This document shows positions 6,911 to 14,800 of a DNA stretch of 32,103 nucleotides, piece after piece (position 1 is the first letter of the stretch; every line of letters starts with the position of its first letter). Position numbers and translations under genes: made by a program. The DNA is from SFLA01 sp045595785. GTDB lineage: Bacteria; Bacillota; Clostridia; Oscillospirales; CAG-382. Where the stretch lies: positions 1 through 32,103 of the forward strand of contig JAZOBE010000047.1 in NCBI GenBank assembly GCA_045595785.1. The letters are read 5' to 3'. A model generated the notes under the pieces. It did not search any database. It had not been told where the DNA came from and was given only the letters and a program-made list of their open reading frames with translations.

Positions 6911-8638
6911 ATGATGAAAAAGTTTTACAAAATAATTTTTGTTGTTTCCCTGTGTAGTTTAGTCATAGGCTTACTCTGTGCATGCGACACCTCGGAATTG
7001 GAATATGAAGTTAATGACGATGGTAAAACATGCACGATCACCTCCGGTAGAAAATGCACAGACACCACACTGACGATTCCTTCGAAAATTGACGGTTATA
7101 CTGTTACAGCTATTGGTGAGCGGGCGTTCAAAAGTTGCGACAGCCTCACCAGCATAACCATCCCCGACAGCGTGACTACTATAGGTGAATATGCGTTCGA
7201 TGAGTGCTATAGCCTCACCAGCATTAAAGTTAGTTCTTCTAATGCCGCATATTGTTCAATGAATGGCAACCTTTACACAAAAGATAGGAAAATATTGATA
7301 CGATATGTTATCGGAAAACCCGATAGTTCGTTTACCATCCCCGACAGCGTAACTACTATTGCCAGTGGGGCGTTCCAAAGTTGCTACCGTCTCACCAGCA
7401 TAACCATCCCCGACAGCGTAACTACTATTGGCAGTAAGGCGTTCCAAGCTTGCGACAGCCTCACCAGCATAACCATCCCCGACGGCGTAACTACTATTGG
7501 CAATGAGACGTTCCAAGCTTGCTACGGTCTCACCAGCATAACCATCCCCGACAGCGTGACTACTATTGGCAATGGTGCGTTCAACAATTGCAACAGCCTC
7601 ACCAGCGTAACCACTCCCGACAGCGTGACTACGATTGGCGATGGCGCGTTCCAAGCTTGCTACGGCCTCACCAGCGTAACCATCCCCGACAGCGTGACTT
7701 CGATTGGCAATGAGGCGTTCGGCGGTTGCACCGGTCTCACCGACATAACCATTGGTAATAGTTTGACCACGATTGGCAATAGTGCGTTCTACCAGTGCAC
7801 CCATCTTACTAACATCACCCTTCCCGATAGCGTGACTACCATCGGCGGCTCGGCGTTCGACAATTGCCTTAGCCTCACCAGCATAACCATCGGCAACGGC
7901 GTGACTTCTATTGGTGATGGTGCGTTCTCCGATTGCTATAGCATCACTAGCATTAAAGTTAGTTCTTCTAATACCGCATATTGTTCAATTGATGGCAACC
8001 TTTACACAAAAGATGGAAAAATATTGATACGATATGCTATCGGAAAACCCGAAAGTTCGTTTACCATCCCCGACGGCGTAACTACTATTGGCGACGGTGC
8101 GTTCCAAGCTTGCTACCGCCTCACCAGAGTAACCATCCCCGACAGCGTGACTACTATTGGCAATGAGGCGTTCTACGGTTGCTTCGGCCTTACCAGAGTA
8201 ACCATCCCCGACAGTGTGATTACGATTGGCAATAATGCGTTCTCCGATTGCGAGTACCTCACTAGCGTAACCATCGGTAATAGTGTGACTTCGATTGGCT
8301 TTGGTGCGTTCCGAAATTGCTACGGGCTCACTAGCGTAACCGTCGGGAATAACGTGACTTCGATTGATTCTCACGCATTCTTACATTGCACCAGCCTCGC
8401 CAGCATAACCATTCCCGCCAGCGTGACTTTAATTGGTTCTAACGCGTTCCATACTTGCACTAGCCTCGCCAGCGTAACCTTCAAAGACACTTCCGGCTGG
8501 TATGTTGTAGACCGCCGAGACGATTTTTCGGAAGAAGATATACCGGAAGAGGGTGTAGATGTTATTGTTACCGATCCTGAAACAGCGGCGGAATATCTTA
8601 TAGAGACATATCTTGCTTATGACTGGTACAAAAAATAG
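6911..8638 (+). CDS. BspA-type leucine-rich-repeat surface lipoprotein
   Basis: A 575-residue protein with a lipoprotein signal peptide; lipobox LCAC places the lipid-modified cysteine at residue 25. After a short linker, residues about 73-530 hold 17 units of about 23 residues with the pattern LTSITIPDSVTTIGxxAFxxC, the LRR_5/BspA type known from surface adhesins of gut and oral bacteria. Two units are interrupted by an insertion beginning IKVSSSN and containing GNLYTKD and KILIRY (near 104-147 and 347-390). The C-terminal tail (about 530-575) is unique and acidic. The protein should be lipid-anchored outside the cell and bind proteins or host surfaces; the ligand is unknown. AAGGGG precedes two adjacent ATG codons, 6911 and 6914, and either may be used. 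Confidence 0.9.
   Translation: MMKKFYKIIFVVSLCSLVIGLLCACDTSELEYEVNDDGKTCTITSGRKCTDTTLTIPSKIDGYTVTAIGERAFKSCDSLTSITIPDSVTTIGEYAFDECYSLTSIKVSSSNAAYCSMNGNLYTKDRKILIRYVIGKPDSSFTIPDSVTTIASGAFQSCYRLTSITIPDSVTTIGSKAFQACDSLTSITIPDGVTTIGNETFQACYGLTSITIPDSVTTIGNGAFNNCNSLTSVTTPDSVTTIGDGAFQACYGLTSVTIPDSVTSIGNEAFGGCTGLTDITIGNSLTTIGNSAFYQCTHLTNITLPDSVTTIGGSAFDNCLSLTSITIGNGVTSIGDGAFSDCYSITSIKVSSSNTAYCSIDGNLYTKDGKILIRYAIGKPESSFTIPDGVTTIGDGAFQACYRLTRVTIPDSVTTIGNEAFYGCFGLTRVTIPDSVITIGNNAFSDCEYLTSVTIGNSVTSIGFGAFRNCYGLTSVTVGNNVTSIDSHAFLHCTSLASITIPASVTLIGSNAFHTCTSLASVTFKDTSGWYVVDRRDDFSEEDIPEEGVDVIVTDPETAAEYLIETYLAYDWYKK
7130..8490 (+). repeat. Tandem 69-bp coding repeats of the BspA-like gene
   Basis: The DNA is built of units of about 69 bp encoding the 23-residue LRR, several of them nearly identical (for example ACCATCCCCGACAGCGT recurs many times). 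A larger duplication is superimposed: 7222-7353 and 7951-8082 are near copies 729 bp apart. The repeats keep long antisense frames open, which are not genes. The structure allows repeat number to change by recombination. Confidence 0.9.
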
Positions 8639-8724
8639 TTTTCAAATTCATAGTACAAAACAGCCTTTCTTAAACTACCTCCTGAAAACATAGTATACCA
8701 TCACAATAATAGCGCAGAGGCAAA

Positions 8725-8755
8725 AGAGCGCCTACCATAATCGGTAGGCGTTCTC
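8725..8755. terminator. Hairpin between convergent genes, probable terminator
   Basis: A 12-bp stem AGAGCGCCTACC (8725-8736) with GGTAGGCGTTCT (8743-8754), one G-U pair and a 6-nt loop. The T run is short on both strands, so terminator strength is uncertain. It lies between the stop codons of the BspA-like gene (plus) and the phosphatase-fold gene (minus). Confidence 0.5.
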
Positions 8756-8765
8756 TTAAAACAAA

Positions 8766-8793
8766 CGGCTTTGCATAATGCGAAGCCGCTTTT
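8766..8793. terminator. Bidirectional terminator between convergent genes
   Basis: CGGCTTTGC (8766-8774) pairs with GCGAAGCCG (8780-8788) with one G-U pair. It is followed by CTTTTCG on the plus strand and GTTTGTTTT on the minus strand. The sequence closely resembles the terminator at 6721-6743. Confidence 0.65.
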
Positions 8794-8795
8794 CG

Positions 8796-9503
8796 TTATA
8801 GGTCTATTTTAATTATGTAAGGTCTATGGTCTGAAACAACAATATTGGGAATATCAGCGTAGGTGACCTCAATATCACGGGAAGTAAAAATATAGTCTAT
8901 CTTTTCTCTTGGTGTATCGGAAGGGAATGAGAGCTTATTCTCATTAAACAACTCAGCAGTGTCAAACATCTGAGCTCGTATTCCGTCCAACACGGCGTTT
9001 TCAGGAGTGGAGTTAAGATCCCCCATGAAAATACAATTAGTTTTCTCAAGCGCAGGCAGAAGGGTATTAACGGCATTTACGTGCTCATCATCGTTAAGAC
9101 CAAAATGAGACACCATAACAGTAAGATCTTTTCCGATGTCTACGACTGCTTTAAGGATACAGCGAGTTTCATAATAAAGATTACCGGTCTTTTCAATAGG
9201 ATCGGGAATAGGTATTATCTCTGCGTGCTTTATAGGAAATCGGGATAGTAACCCGTTTCCGTATGGGCTGTTGCCGCACATCATAATAGCAGGAGCAAAA
9301 TAATAGTGGTATCCGGTAAGCTCAGCGAGAATCTGCATCTGAGGCTCATAGCCCTCTAAAGGACCTTCGCCGCGCATTTCATTAAGTCCGATGATATCAG
9401 CATCAAGGTCCTTAATAAGCTGCACTACCTTTTCATAATCTATCTTTCCGCTTATAAAGTTGCGGCAATGCTGGGTGTTAAAGCTTACAACGTTCAGTTT
9501 CAT
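8796..9503 (-). CDS. Endonuclease/exonuclease/phosphatase-family hydrolase
   Basis: A 235-residue protein of the DNase I-like metal-dependent fold. The conserved active-site positions are N9 (SFNTQH), E42 (IGLNEMRG), H133 (VSHFGLN), D162 and N164 (MGDLNSTP), D203 (KIDYIF) and the terminal pair D225-H226 (SDHRPY). Family members hydrolyse phosphodiesters or phosphate esters in nucleic acids, phosphoinositides or sphingomyelin; the substrate here is not evident. No signal peptide is visible. It starts 5 nt after the stop of the small membrane protein gene with only a weak ribosome binding site, so translational coupling is likely. It is the last gene of an operon that begins with a patatin-like lipase, which makes a lipid-related substrate worth considering. 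Confidence 0.85.
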   Translation of the reverse strand: MKLNVVSFNTQHCRNFISGKIDYEKVVQLIKDLDADIIGLNEMRGEGPLEGYEPQMQILAELTGYHYYFAPAIMMCGNSPYGNGLLSRFPIKHAEIIPIPDPIEKTGNLYYETRCILKAVVDIGKDLTVMVSHFGLNDDEHVNAVNTLLPALEKTNCIFMGDLNSTPENAVLDGIRAQMFDTAELFNENKLSFPSDTPREKIDYIFTSRDIEVTYADIPNIVVSDHRPYIIKIDL

Positions 9504-9508
9504 GTCGA

Positions 9509-9703
9509 TTATCTCTTTTTCTTAAAAGGAAGCTTTCCTAAAATATTAGTAAACTTAAAGGCGGACTTAATACGGTCTTCAACTTCCTTGACTATTTGAT
9601 ACATCATTATACCAATAGCCGCGCCTGCAATTGCTCCACAAGCAAGAATTCCGCAAAGAAGTATGGTTTTTATTCTTTTGGGTATTTTCTTCAGCATTAT
9701 CAT
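9509..9703 (-). CDS. Small single-span membrane protein
   Basis: A 64-residue protein with a basic N-terminus (MIMLKKIPKRIK), one hydrophobic glycine/alanine-rich transmembrane helix (about 13-34) and a charged, lysine-rich tail. No family is recognised. The start chosen is ATG at 9703: GGAGG lies five bases upstream, whereas the in-frame ATG at 9715 overlaps the patatin stop codon and has no binding site of its own. It lies between a patatin-like lipase and a phosphatase-fold hydrolase in one operon and could anchor or modulate either; that is a guess from position. Confidence 0.65.
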   Translation of the reverse strand: MIMLKKIPKRIKTILLCGILACGAIAGAAIGIMMYQIVKEVEDRIKSAFKFTNILGKLPFKKKR

Positions 9704-9714
9704 AACGTCCTCCA

Positions 9715-10566
9715 TTATTCAACAATTTTTCTTTTCGTAAGCCATTTTTTCAGTTTTTCGTAATTATCATCAACTATATCAGCAGTAGTACGGTGAATTC
9801 TTCGTGTATTCATTGCGTTAAGCGCTTCGATTTTCGAATAAATACTGTCAAGATTATCCAGACCGTCTGCAAAGACGAATTCCATAATAGCTTTTGCTTT
9901 GTTATAGCCTTGAATTTCCATATCCTTAATGTCGTTGCGAACAAACCAAATAGAATCGGAAATACTTCTGTCACCCTCAAAGTTGATTTTTACTATCTTG
10001 TTGTCAAAATACTGTGATTCAAACGTATAGTTGTAATCATCAAAGTGGATGCAGATAATATAATCAAGGCTAAGCTTCATTAATGGATAAACGGGAATGT
10101 TATCAACAGAAGCGCCATCGTAAAAATTCCAGCCCTCAATATTGACAGGAGAGGTAACTGCGGGCATTGCAATCGCAGCGTTGAGATGGTCTCTTAATTC
10201 CTCGTTTTTCTTTTCGGAAATATCGATGTATGAGACACAGCGGGATCTCAAATTAAGAAGCGGCAGATAGAACTTTTTACAATGTGCTTCTTTTTTTGAA
10301 AGTCTGCGGATAACCTCAGGCAAAAAATCACTGCGCAATAGGGTAGTAAGCAGTATTCTGTTGTGGGTAAGATTTAGAGAATGCCACATAAAAGAAGCAA
10401 CCTCTAAGTTATCTGAAGCATACGCATATGCATTAAGTGCGCCTATGGATGCCGCGCTGATATACTTTATATTATTAGGTTCTATAAATTCGCGTATAGC
10501 GCGCAATGCACCTAATTGGTATGCGCCTTTTGCCATTCCGCCGGATAATACCAAGCCGATATTCAT
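9715..10566 (-). CDS. Patatin-like phospholipase (RssA-type)
   Basis: A 283-residue cytoplasmic protein with the patatin fold. It has the oxyanion loop GGMAKGAYQLGAL (9-21), a nucleophile elbow AASIG around S40, and the catalytic D150 in DGASVDN. Patatins are Ser-Asp dyad lipid acyl hydrolases. Two motif variants are visible: the first glycine of GxSxG is alanine, and DGG is DGA. Both Ser and Asp are kept, so activity is still plausible. The start ATG has AGAGGTG eight bases upstream. It leads a three-gene operon with a small membrane protein and a phosphatase-fold hydrolase. Confidence 0.88.
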   Translation of the reverse strand: MNIGLVLSGGMAKGAYQLGALRAIREFIEPNNIKYISAASIGALNAYAYASDNLEVASFMWHSLNLTHNRILLTTLLRSDFLPEVIRRLSKKEAHCKKFYLPLLNLRSRCVSYIDISEKKNEELRDHLNAAIAMPAVTSPVNIEGWNFYDGASVDNIPVYPLMKLSLDYIICIHFDDYNYTFESQYFDNKIVKINFEGDRSISDSIWFVRNDIKDMEIQGYNKAKAIMEFVFADGLDNLDSIYSKIEALNAMNTRRIHRTTADIVDDNYEKLKKWLTKRKIVE

Positions 10567-10608
10567 ACTGTTTTCACCTCTGAAAAAGCAATTGTTTACA
10601 CATATATA

Positions 10609-10637
10609 TTTTTATCATATAATAGCCATTTTGTCAA
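10609..10637 (-). promoter_or_regulatory. Promoter of the patatin operon
   Basis: Minus-strand perfect TTGACA (10637-10632), a 17-bp spacer ending in TGA, and TAAAAA (10614-10609) as a weaker -10 with extended TG. It lies about 43 nt upstream of the patatin ATG. Confidence 0.5.
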
Positions 10638-10643
10638 TAATTA

Positions 10644-10667
10644 AAGGACTGCTTTTACACAGTCCTT
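10644..10667 (-). terminator. Terminator of the 13-gene fumarate reduction operon
   Basis: An 8-bp perfect stem AAGGACTG/CAGTCCTT (10644-10651 with 10660-10667) and an 8-nt loop, followed on the minus strand by TTTAATTATT. It is the first hairpin after the stop codon of the last operon gene at 10684. Confidence 0.65.
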
Positions 10668-10683
10668 CAATAATAAATGTTAT

Positions 10684-11763
10684 TTAGTTTTCGCTATTGC
10701 TATTTGCTGGGATCATAATAGTCGCAGATTCGCCGGTCATTACCTCGGGAAGCTTTCCGTCCCATTTTGCGAGATACTCGGCATATTTGAGATAATCAGT
10801 AATTAATGCAATCTCTTCGGCACTCTTACCGCTGAAATCAATTACGTATTCAACTATCTCAAGTCCTTCGTCATCAGTAACCGTGGTTTCGGTAACTGCG
10901 AAGCCTAAAGCTTTTGCAATCTCAACAGATTTAAGCTGGATAGCCTCGGCTTCTGCACGGGCAAATTCGATCTGCGCTGCACGCTCAGCCTGCGCTGCGA
11001 TGAGCTTAGCTTCAGCTTCACCTTCGGCTTTTTGAACAGCGGCTTTTGCTTCAGCCTCAGCAGCAGCAACCTTAGTCATATTCTCGTATTCTGCCTGGAG
11101 CTGTTTTTGCTCAGCAATCATCTTATCTTCAACGGCAGTTTCAAATGCATCGGAAAAGTCAATGTTTGTGAGAACTACAGTAGCGATAGTGACATGATAA
11201 TCCTCAGCTATTGCGCCTTTTATAGCCTCTTCAACTTCGGGAGACATAGAAGCACGATCGGAAATAATGTCCATAGCCTTGTAAGAAGAGAGAACAGACT
11301 TTGTTTTTTCTATAGCGATGGACTGGATACGGCTCTGAAGCACGTCCAAAGAACCATACTGCTGTGCAATACTAATAACTTTGTCAGTCATTATCTGGTA
11401 TTGGAGCGTCATAGCAATATCCATTGTCTGAGCGTCACTGGAATATGCAGAGGTTATTATTTCAACGTTTTGCACCTTTGCATCATACTTTTCGCATTTG
11501 TTGGTTATCCAAAGGTCAAAATAAGTACCTGCTGTACGGACATATTTCGCCTCACCAAGATACTTTACAACTACTACTTCGCCTGTCTCAACGGTGTGAA
11601 AGCTCATTGGAATGACTGCCATTGCGATCAGCAAAATAACGCATGCAATAGCCGAGGTGGCAATCATTACTTTGTTTCCTTTTTTATAAAAGAAAATACA
11701 AGCGGCAACCAGCGCTATAATCAGAGCAACGATAGAAATTCCGGAAATAATGCTTATAGCCAT
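10684..11763 (-). CDS. SPFH/band 7 (prohibitin-like) membrane protein
   Basis: A 359-residue protein with two N-terminal hydrophobic helices (about 3-26 and 32-53). An SPFH/band 7 domain (about 55-225) begins with VETGEVVVVKYLGEA, and an alanine/glutamate-rich coiled coil (about 225-290, AAAEAEAKAAVQKAEGEAEAK) follows. Members oligomerise into rings on the membrane and organise or protect membrane protein complexes. It is the last gene of the operon, 23 nt after the exchanger, with AAAGGA before the ATG. Its place suggests that it organises the exchanger or docks the otherwise soluble Hdr-Flx-Frd proteins at the membrane; this is inferred from position only. Confidence 0.88.
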   Translation of the reverse strand: MAISIISGISIVALIIALVAACIFFYKKGNKVMIATSAIACVILLIAMAVIPMSFHTVETGEVVVVKYLGEAKYVRTAGTYFDLWITNKCEKYDAKVQNVEIITSAYSSDAQTMDIAMTLQYQIMTDKVISIAQQYGSLDVLQSRIQSIAIEKTKSVLSSYKAMDIISDRASMSPEVEEAIKGAIAEDYHVTIATVVLTNIDFSDAFETAVEDKMIAEQKQLQAEYENMTKVAAAEAEAKAAVQKAEGEAEAKLIAAQAERAAQIEFARAEAEAIQLKSVEIAKALGFAVTETTVTDDEGLEIVEYVIDFSGKSAEEIALITDYLKYAEYLAKWDGKLPEVMTGESATIMIPANSNSEN

Positions 11764-11786
11764 ATCTTAATCCTTTCTTGAAATGT

Positions 11787-13163
11787 TTATTTGCCCATCA
11801 GGGTAACGATGAGCTGGGATGCCAATACTATAAGTACCAGCGCGATGGGGTAGGTAGACGCGTAAGCAGATGCAACATCATCTGTCTTTGCAGTATTGAT
11901 AAGAGTGCCAAGCGCAGGTGTAGAAGTCATACCTCCGGTAATAGAACCAAGGCTGTTGAACAGACAAAGCTTAAGCACGTACTTAGCAAAGACAAAACCA
12001 ATTATCATAGGAATTATAGTCATAAGCGCACCTCCGATAAGGCCGTATACAACGATCATTGCGCCGAGCTCACTCTTACTAATCTCGCTTACCAAGGAAA
12101 CACCGCCGCTTACGCCTGCGCCGATGAGGAACAGCATAAGACCAAATTCACGGAATACCTTTGCAGTTGCTTCGGGAACCTGAAGAGAAAGTTTACCAAA
12201 GTTACCGAAGTGACCGAAAATAAGACACATAATAAGAGTACCGCCGGTGGTGCCAAGACTGAAGCAAGGACCTGCATAGCCTTGACCGGAAAGAGGAATA
12301 GTGACAGAACCCAAAGCGAGACCGCAAATGACAGCCAGGGCAAAGGGGGTGAGACCGAAAGGATCGCAGCAGAAGAGGCCCTTCTTTGTTTCCTTCTTTT
12401 CCTCAGCGCCGATTTTAAGGAGAGCGCGCTCCTTGTCCATATCAGCTTTCATAAACTTGGGAACCAACTGAACGAACAGAACTACACCTATAACACCAAA
12501 AGGATATGCAACTGCGTGTCCAAGGGTGATAATGTCAGTAGAGCCACCAATGCTTTCAGCCGCCTCAAGTGCTGCTGAAAAACCGGGTGTGGTTGTAAGT
12601 GCACCGGAAAGAACGCCAACAGAGAATTCGGCGCCGATGCCGGGAATAAGAGCGAATATAACGGCTACCAGTGCACCGCTGAAAATAATGATCGCTCCGA
12701 GCAGTACGAAGGACTTAGCGTTCTTCTTCAAATTCTTGAAGAAATTGGGTCCTGCAATAAATCCAACAGATGCAACGAACAGAACAAGACCAATGTTCTG
12801 AACAATTTTTGAATAGTATGTATTAAGTGTTGCAGAAGAGTCTTTAATAAAGAAGCTTCCAAGCACGGGGATGTTCTCAAGTCCGCCAAGAGTACATAGA
12901 TAGCCGAAAAGTATGGCTACGAGAAATACGCCCGCAGTGCCGAGAGAAACGCCCTTAATACTGATGCTTCCTAGCAAATATCCGAGAGCTGCGATTATAA
13001 AAATACCAGCGAGAAGTGCGGTTACTGCAGAGACCTTGAAAGCGCTTGCTGCACCGGAAGCACCTGCTGCGCAATAAGCACACCATGCAACTACGGCAAT
13101 AAGCAGGATAGCGGCAACCGCTATCCCGATTATTTTACCGGTTTTTTTGTTTTGATTAGCCAT
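11787..13163 (-). CDS. AAEx/YidE-YbjL-type exchanger, probable C4-dicarboxylate (succinate) transporter
   Basis: A 458-residue membrane protein with two homologous halves of about five helices each. The paired motifs are GALTTTPGFSAAL (187-199) and ITGGMTSTPALGT (408-420), characteristic of the aspartate:alanine exchanger family (AspT, YidE/YbjL; SucE1 of Corynebacterium exports succinate). The halves are joined by a short charged linker (about 241-270) instead of the two TrkA_C/RCK domains usual in the family, so cytosolic regulation by those domains is absent. It is located directly downstream of fumarate reductase subunits. Succinate export, perhaps in exchange for another dicarboxylate or aspartate, is the simplest reading. 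Substrate assignment is inference from context. AAAGGAG lies 13 bases before the ATG, a rather long spacing. Confidence 0.8.
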   Translation of the reverse strand: MANQNKKTGKIIGIAVAAILLIAVVAWCAYCAAGASGAASAFKVSAVTALLAGIFIIAALGYLLGSISIKGVSLGTAGVFLVAILFGYLCTLGGLENIPVLGSFFIKDSSATLNTYYSKIVQNIGLVLFVASVGFIAGPNFFKNLKKNAKSFVLLGAIIIFSGALVAVIFALIPGIGAEFSVGVLSGALTTTPGFSAALEAAESIGGSTDIITLGHAVAYPFGVIGVVLFVQLVPKFMKADMDKERALLKIGAEEKKETKKGLFCCDPFGLTPFALAVICGLALGSVTIPLSGQGYAGPCFSLGTTGGTLIMCLIFGHFGNFGKLSLQVPEATAKVFREFGLMLFLIGAGVSGGVSLVSEISKSELGAMIVVYGLIGGALMTIIPMIIGFVFAKYVLKLCLFNSLGSITGGMTSTPALGTLINTAKTDDVASAYASTYPIALVLIVLASQLIVTLMGK

Positions 13164-13182
13164 GAGTTATCTGTTGCTCCTT

Positions 13183-14787
13183 TCAGATATCTGCCTGATT
13201 GGTGTAATTAGGCAAAAGCTTAGGAGAAACAGCATTAGTTTCAATGTTTGCGTCTGCTATTTCTTTTTCAAACTTAGCGATATGATCAAGGGTAAGCTTG
13301 CCGACAGTGGTTTCCTTGCATGCAGCACCTGCGCTCTTGCCTGCAATTCTGCCGAATACTATGATATCAAGCAGGGAGTTACCCATAAGTCTGTTCTTGC
13401 CGTGGATACCGCCTACAGCTTCGCCGGCAACGAAAAGATTCTTTACGTTGGTAGTCATACCGTCACGGTTAATGTCCAGACCGCCGTTCTGATAGTGGAG
13501 AGTGGGATAAACGAGAATAGGCTCTTTGCGGATATCGATTCCGTATTTACCGAACATTCTCATCATAGCGGGAATTCTTTTTTCTATTGTTCCCTCGCCG
13601 CCGATCTTTTCAATCATAGGAGTGTCAAGCCAAACTGCCTTGCCTTGATCAGTCTCTACGCCGTTGCCTCTGGTGGAGCACTCACGGATAATAGATGCCG
13701 CAGAAACGTCTCTTGTTTCCAGCGGATGCATGAATACTTCGCCGTTAGCGTTAACCAGTTTTGCACCGAGTGAACGTACTTTTTCGGTAACGAGCGCACC
13801 AAAAATCTGCTCAGGATAAGCAGCACCTGTAGGATGGTACTGAAGGGTTTCAGCATAGAGAAGCTTTGCGCCAACGCGATAGCCAAGAACGAGACCGTCA
13901 GCGGTAGCACCGTAATGGTTAGAGGTGGGGAAGCCCTGATAATGCATTCTTCCTGCACCGCCGGTGGCGATAATTACGGTTTTTGCCTTTGCAACAAGCA
14001 GTTCCTTTGTCTCCATATTCAGAAGAACTGCACCTGCGGCATTACCGTTTTCATCAAGAATAAGCTCGATAGCGGAAGTAAAATCAACTACGGGGATATT
14101 TCTGTTAAGAACTTCATCGCGGAGTGTTCTCATGATCTCTGCGCCGGAATAGTCCTTTGCAGCGTGCATACGCTTTCTGGAGGTACCGCCGCCGTGGGTT
14201 GTAACCATAGTACCGTCTTCGGTCTTATCGAATTCAACACCCAGCTCACTGAGCCACTGAATAGCTTCGGGAGCTTCACATACAAGACGCTGGAGAAGTT
14301 CTCTCTTTGCGGCAAAGTGACCGCCGCCGAAAGCGTCTACAAAGTGGATAGCAGGGGAATCGTTGGGCTTATCAGCCGCCTGAATACCGCCTTCTGCCAT
14401 CATAGTATTTGCATCGCCGATACGAAGCTTGGTAACGATCATTACGTTAGCGCCTGCTTCGTGAGCTTCAATTGCCGCTGAAGATCCTGCACCACCGCCG
14501 CCGATTACCAAAACGTCAACGTCGTAATCAGGATTTTCAAGATCTACGCTATCAGCGGTGATACGGCTGTGAGCCTGCAGAGTTGCCGCCAATTCCTTGG
14601 GAACCTTATCACCCTTGTTGGGGCCTATTTTAAGAACGTCAAACTCATCCTGCTTGTAGTCAGGGTGATATTCAGCAAGAAGATCAGTCTTTTGCTGCGC
14701 AGTCATACGAGCGGGTTCAAGAGCAATATTAGCTTCTCTTGCTGCTTCTACGGCGGCAAGAGATTTTTGGAATTTCTCAGAATACAT
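13183..14787 (-). CDS. frdA: Soluble fumarate reductase, flavoprotein subunit (FrdA/TfrA-like)
   Basis: A 534-residue flavoprotein of the FrdA/SdhA family. The FAD-binding Rossmann motif is VLVIGGGGAGSSAAIEA (92-108). The flavin loop MAEGGIQAA (130-138), GGGTSRKRMHA (199-209), the substrate motif YHPTGA (317-322), TRDVSAASI and the C-terminal GEAVGGIHGKNRLMGNSLL are all present, as in fumarate-reducing enzymes. It should reduce fumarate to succinate on FAD. Two points are unusual. About 88 residues precede the Rossmann fold, where most FrdA proteins have about 10. No gene for a membrane anchor (FrdC/FrdD) is nearby, so the enzyme should be cytosolic and take electrons from FrdB and the Hdr/Flx proteins encoded upstream. 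AAGGAGG precedes the ATG. Aspartate oxidase is unlikely because there are no nad genes and the iron-sulfur partner is adjacent. Confidence 0.88.
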   Translation of the reverse strand: MYSEKFQKSLAAVEAAREANIALEPARMTAQQKTDLLAEYHPDYKQDEFDVLKIGPNKGDKVPKELAATLQAHSRITADSVDLENPDYDVDVLVIGGGGAGSSAAIEAHEAGANVMIVTKLRIGDANTMMAEGGIQAADKPNDSPAIHFVDAFGGGHFAAKRELLQRLVCEAPEAIQWLSELGVEFDKTEDGTMVTTHGGGTSRKRMHAAKDYSGAEIMRTLRDEVLNRNIPVVDFTSAIELILDENGNAAGAVLLNMETKELLVAKAKTVIIATGGAGRMHYQGFPTSNHYGATADGLVLGYRVGAKLLYAETLQYHPTGAAYPEQIFGALVTEKVRSLGAKLVNANGEVFMHPLETRDVSAASIIRECSTRGNGVETDQGKAVWLDTPMIEKIGGEGTIEKRIPAMMRMFGKYGIDIRKEPILVYPTLHYQNGGLDINRDGMTTNVKNLFVAGEAVGGIHGKNRLMGNSLLDIIVFGRIAGKSAGAACKETTVGKLTLDHIAKFEKEIADANIETNAVSPKLLPNYTNQADI

Positions 14788-14800
14788 CTTTTTGCCCTCC

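Noticed and set aside
7256..8374. Long minus-strand open frames with repeated ANRSHAVGDGYAGE-like peptides
   Set aside because: They are antisense shadows of the in-frame LRR repeats, lack ribosome binding sites and vanish where the repeats stop.
7130..8490. Regularly spaced DNA repeats resembling a CRISPR array
   Set aside because: The periodicity is 69 bp, in frame, and encodes the BspA LRR pattern; there are no unique spacers and no cas genes.
13162..14481. Plus-strand open frames of 200 or more codons opposite frdA and other operon genes
   Set aside because: They lie antisense to clear enzyme genes, have no family signatures or ribosome binding sites, and are cysteine/serine-rich as expected for antisense frames.
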